A DNA stretch of 64,000 nucleotides from Rheinheimera mangrovi (lineage in GTDB: Bacteria; Pseudomonadota; Gammaproteobacteria; Enterobacterales; Alteromonadaceae). Shown piece after piece: positions 61,093 through 64,000 of this stretch (its first letter is position 1; the number at the start of each line of letters is the position of its first letter). The notes beneath the pieces were generated by a model that made no database searches, was not told where the DNA came from, and saw only the letters and a list, made by a program, of their open reading frames with translations. A program made the position numbers and the translations under genes. The DNA lies in contig NZ_CP034683.1 in assembly GCF_003990335.1 (NCBI RefSeq), positions 572,501 to 636,500 on the forward strand, written 5' to 3'.

Positions 61093-62118
61093 TCAGTTGC
61101 TGGCTTGAGCTGTCGATTGCCGCACCAGCAGTTCCGGAATAAACACTGGTTGGTCTTCGGTCTTGCTGTGACTGCCTGGTCTGGTGTGTTTAAATAATAA
61201 TTCTGCTGCACTTTGCGCTATGGTGCTGTTGGGTTGATGCGCAGTGGTCAGTGGTGGCCAGGTCTGGCGCGAAAATGGGCTGTTTTCAAAGCCAACAATT
61301 GAAAGCTGCTGTGGAATTTCAATATGTTGCAAACGGGCGCTAAATAATGCTCCTGCTGCAATTTCATCGTTACAGGCAAAAATAGCGGTTGGCTTGTTCG
61401 ATAAAGCCAGCAACTGAGTTGCACCTTTTACACCTGACTCAAACGAATAACTGCCCGGCACCACAAACTTAGGGTTGGTCTCTATGCCTCTTTTGGTGAG
61501 GGCTGCTTTAAAACCCGCTAAACGTTCGCCACTGGAACTGTGTTCTTCATCCCCACATAAAAATGCGATCTGGCTGTGACCCAATTCCAGTAAATGGTTG
61601 GTGATTTTAAAAGCTGCAGTGAAGTCGTCCACCAGCACGCAGTTGGTTTGTTTCGGTGAAGGCGTTGAGCCTGAAATAATGCGCACAAAATCTACATTAA
61701 TGCTGCTTAGCGCTTCGGCTATTTCCGGCATTTCCGAAAATGGCGGAGTTAATACTAAACCGGCCAGTCTGGAATGCTGCACCAGATCAATCACTTCCTG
61801 CACTATGCCTGGTGATTTTGCATTGGTAGGGTGGATCAGCAGTTCATAACCATGCTTACGACAGGCATCCAGTAAACCTCTTTGCATATCAATTACATAG
61901 TAGGCATTAGGATTGTCGTAGATGTAACCTATGCTGTACGACTTGGTACTGGCCAGATTGCGGGCTGCAGCGTTTGGCTGGTAATGCAGCTCTTGCATTG
62001 CCTGATTCACTTTATCGACCGTTGCTTGTTTTACCGACGGCTCATTGTTCATCACCCGCGACACTGTCTTGATTGACACACCCGCTTTAGCTGCTACGTC
62101 ATGAATGGTCACTTTCAT
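61093..62118 (-). CDS. LacI-family transcriptional repressor
   Basis: A 341-aa sugar-responsive repressor. Helix-turn-helix and hinge at the N terminus (TIHDVAAKAGVSIKTVSRVM, then YQPNAAARNLAS). The periplasmic-binding-protein-like sensor covers about 60-335 (SIGYIYDNPNAYYV; FACNDEIAAG; SIVGFENSPFS). ATG 62118 is chosen. A longer in-frame start at 62217 would put the operator at 62201-62217 inside the gene and adds no domain. It probably represses itself and the divergent receptor, through matching palindromes. Confidence 0.9.
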   Translation of the reverse strand: MKVTIHDVAAKAGVSIKTVSRVMNNEPSVKQATVDKVNQAMQELHYQPNAAARNLASTKSYSIGYIYDNPNAYYVIDMQRGLLDACRKHGYELLIHPTNAKSPGIVQEVIDLVQHSRLAGLVLTPPFSEMPEIAEALSSINVDFVRIISGSTPSPKQTNCVLVDDFTAAFKITNHLLELGHSQIAFLCGDEEHSSSGERLAGFKAALTKRGIETNPKFVVPGSYSFESGVKGATQLLALSNKPTAIFACNDEIAAGALFSARLQHIEIPQQLSIVGFENSPFSRQTWPPLTTAHQPNSTIAQSAAELLFKHTRPGSHSKTEDQPVFIPELLVRQSTAQASN

Positions 62119-62200
62119 TGCTGGATCCCAAAAAGCACAACACCAAGCGGCCTTATGCTGAAAATAAATAAGCGAATTTTTTGCTGAACCAGCTAACTTT

Positions 62201-62217
62201 ATGACAGCGCTGGTCAT
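62201..62217. promoter_or_regulatory. LacI-type operator, copy 1 (lacI-like gene)
   Basis: ATGACAGCGCTGGTCAT, a near-perfect palindrome around GCGC, 83 bases upstream of the repressor ATG. LacI-family operators have this symmetric form with a central CG. Confidence 0.6.
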
Positions 62218-62508
62218 TTTGTAACAAATATTAAGTTAAGGGATAACTCTTTTTTGATAAAACGGCAAACATTTATTCCGGCTTTTTCGCTGAAAAAAGC
62301 ACCTTTCTTTTGGTTGTGAATAAAATTATTATTTTAATTTATATAAATCAATTAGATATGCCAGATTTGCGGATGGATTGTCTTTGTGTACAAAAAGGGG
62401 CGTTATAAAAAACAGTTCTAACACCACAGATCATACTTTTAAAATTCGTTTAAATTTTCATCTAAAGGAGTTTGCAAAGCTGATTTTTTTTGTGTATGTT
62501 AAATTTCA

Positions 62509-62524
62509 ATGACAGCGTTGTCAT
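62509..62524. promoter_or_regulatory. LacI-type operator, copy 2 (TonB receptor)
   Basis: ATGACAGCGTTGTCAT, one mismatch from a perfect palindrome and sharing the ATGACAGCG half with copy 1. It lies 79 bases before the receptor start. The 484-base intergenic stretch (62119-62602) contains these two operators and AT-rich promoter sequence, and no other gene was seen. Confidence 0.62.
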
Positions 62525-62602
62525 GATGGAATCATGAAAAACTGTTGTTTCAGGACAAAAAAAATCATCGCACAAAAAAAATCAGGAATGGGAGAGAAGC
62601 TT

Positions 62603-64000
62603 ATGTTGCACAACAAAATGAATAAATGTGCCGTAGCAGTCAAGTTAGGTCTAATGGTTGGAACAGCTGTTTTAGCGCTGCCAACTATGGCTGATCAGGC
62701 TGCTGCAGATGGCGCGGCAAAAGAACAACAGGTTGAAGTGATTCAGGTCAGAGGGATCCGGGCATCACAAGAAGCCAACTTAAATGCTAAACGTTTTGCT
62801 AATTCTATAGTCGACGCTGTAACAGCTGAAGATATAGGTAAATTTCCGGATAAAAACGTAGCTGAATCTTTATCACGTATTACTGGTGTTGGCGTCAGTC
62901 GTGAGTTTGGTGAAGGCGAAAAAATTACAGTACGTGGCGCAAGTTCTGCGACTAACCGTACCTTATTAAATGGCCAGACTGTGGCTACAGCAGATTGGTT
63001 TATTCTGGATAACCCAGGCCGCAGTTTTAACTACACTATGCTGCCATCTGCTCTTGTTTCTGATTTAGAAGTTTATAAATCACCTATGGCCAGTATCGAC
63101 GAAGGTTCTATTGGTGGTACTGTGTTATTACGTACCCGTCGTCCCTTGGCTTTAGATCAAAACACTGTAAATCTGGCGTTAGAAAGCCAATATTCAGATT
63201 CGTCGGAAGAGTGGGATCCACAGGTTTCAGGTTTATATTCCTGGAAAAATGACGACGAAAATTTTGGTGTGCTGGTATCTGCTATTAAACAGGATCGCAC
63301 TGTAGTGCGTCAGGGTGTTGAAATCCTTGGCTGGCCAACCAACGCTGACTTAGATCTGAAAGTTCCAAGTCATATAGGTGTGCCACGTTTTGAACAGGCG
63401 CGTGAACGTGAAACTCTTTTTGTGTCTTTGCAGTCCAGACCAACAGACAGCCTCGATATAGTGTTGAACCTGCTTGATTCTAAAGTAGACGCAAACAACC
63501 ACAACCAAAACTGGCTGATTTTCCCTAATAACCATGCTGCAGATCTGACGAATACCGTCATTGAAAATGGTAGTGTGGTGGCGGGTGAAATTGCAAGCGG
63601 TGGCCAGGCGGCTTACAACTTCATCAACAGGGTTTCATCCACTGAAACAAAATCCTTTGACCTGGATTTGAACTATGTTGCTGACGAGTACGAGCTGCAT
63701 ACTCAGGTTGGTCAAACCAAAGCTAAAGGTGGTACTTACCGCGAAACTTCATGGGAATATACGCCAATAGGCGGCACTGGCTATTCCTTTGATTTACGTG
63801 GAGACAAGCCTTCTGCTTCTACTACAGTAGACGCAACAGATCCTACACAATTTCAGGCCGGCTGGATTTGGGGTGGTTCTAAACCAACAACTGATGAAGA
63901 AACCTATGGTCAGTTTGACTTCACCATTCCGGTAAAAGCCGGTGTGTTTAATTCAATTAAAACCGGTGCTAAATATCGTGCTGCAGAACGGACTCAGGAC
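62603..64000 (+). CDS. TonB-dependent receptor, 5' part (runs off window)
   Basis: 466 codons of an outer-membrane receptor of the TonB-Xanth-Caul type, usually a carbohydrate importer. Signal peptide about 1-32, a TonB-box-like VEVIQVRGIRAS, plug with FPDKNVAESLSRITGVGVSR and VRGASSATNRTLLNGQTVA, then the first barrel strands. ATG 62603 lies after a GGGAGAG ribosome site. It sits divergently from the LacI gene with an operator between. The sequence stops at the window edge. Confidence 0.9.
   Translation, partial: MLHNKMNKCAVAVKLGLMVGTAVLALPTMADQAAADGAAKEQQVEVIQVRGIRASQEANLNAKRFANSIVDAVTAEDIGKFPDKNVAESLSRITGVGVSREFGEGEKITVRGASSATNRTLLNGQTVATADWFILDNPGRSFNYTMLPSALVSDLEVYKSPMASIDEGSIGGTVLLRTRRPLALDQNTVNLALESQYSDSSEEWDPQVSGLYSWKNDDENFGVLVSAIKQDRTVVRQGVEILGWPTNADLDLKVPSHIGVPRFEQARERETLFVSLQSRPTDSLDIVLNLLDSKVDANNHNQNWLIFPNNHAADLTNTVIENGSVVAGEIASGGQAAYNFINRVSSTETKSFDLDLNYVADEYELHTQVGQTKAKGGTYRETSWEYTPIGGTGYSFDLRGDKPSASTTVDATDPTQFQAGWIWGGSKPTTDEETYGQFDFTIPVKAGVFNSIKTGAKYRAAERTQD

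Overview
The window looks like the chromosome of an aquatic or soil gammaproteobacterium of the Rheinheimera/Alishewanella kind. This is an inference from the gene mix: four TonB-dependent receptors, many exported peptidases, a sedentary-type integron, an ArsJ-type arsenic operon and CrbS/CrbR-like signalling. No rRNA gene is present to confirm it. Coding density is high, and no tRNA, rRNA or CRISPR array was seen.

Layout. 1-7.3 kb: an exported S9 peptidase cut by the window edge, a 38-aa small protein, a GAF protein, a BlaI/BlaR1-like repressor-sensor pair with two operator-like palindromes, a secreted protein of unknown role and a nitroreductase. 7.4-19.6 kb: an ECF sigma factor, a FecR anti-sigma factor and a TonB receptor with an STN signalling domain. 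After an MFS/DeoR pair and an FKBP comes a close paralogue of that receptor without the STN domain, followed by a PHP-type lipoprotein hydrolase. 19.6-28 kb: small metabolic and membrane genes and two large exported peptidases. 28.1-32.3 kb: a five-gene arsenic operon read arsR-acr3-phosphatase-gapdh-arsJ. 32.4-38.3 kb: a pair of PH-domain membrane proteins and an FbpABC ferric iron importer.

38.4-46.4 kb is a complete integron. intI is on the + strand with a LexA-box-like site in its promoter. To its left is an attI region and then nine gene cassettes on the - strand, each closed by an attC site. One cassette, encoding an S41 peptidase, is split by an IS3-family element.

46.5-59.5 kb appears to be one functional unit: a GntP-type permease with an exported alpha/beta hydrolase, a divergent TonB receptor, a NarL-type response regulator, a D-3-hydroxybutyrate dehydrogenase and an SSS-type hybrid kinase. 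The three promoters (permease, receptor, dehydrogenase) carry the same near-palindromic 17-bp motif at the same distance from a -10-like hexamer. This suggests a small regulon, probably of the CrbS/CrbR pair encoded there, for uptake and oxidation of hydroxybutyrate or related esters.

59.8-64 kb: a DUF819 permease, a LacI repressor and the start of a fourth TonB receptor. Matching operator-like palindromes lie in front of both the repressor and the receptor.
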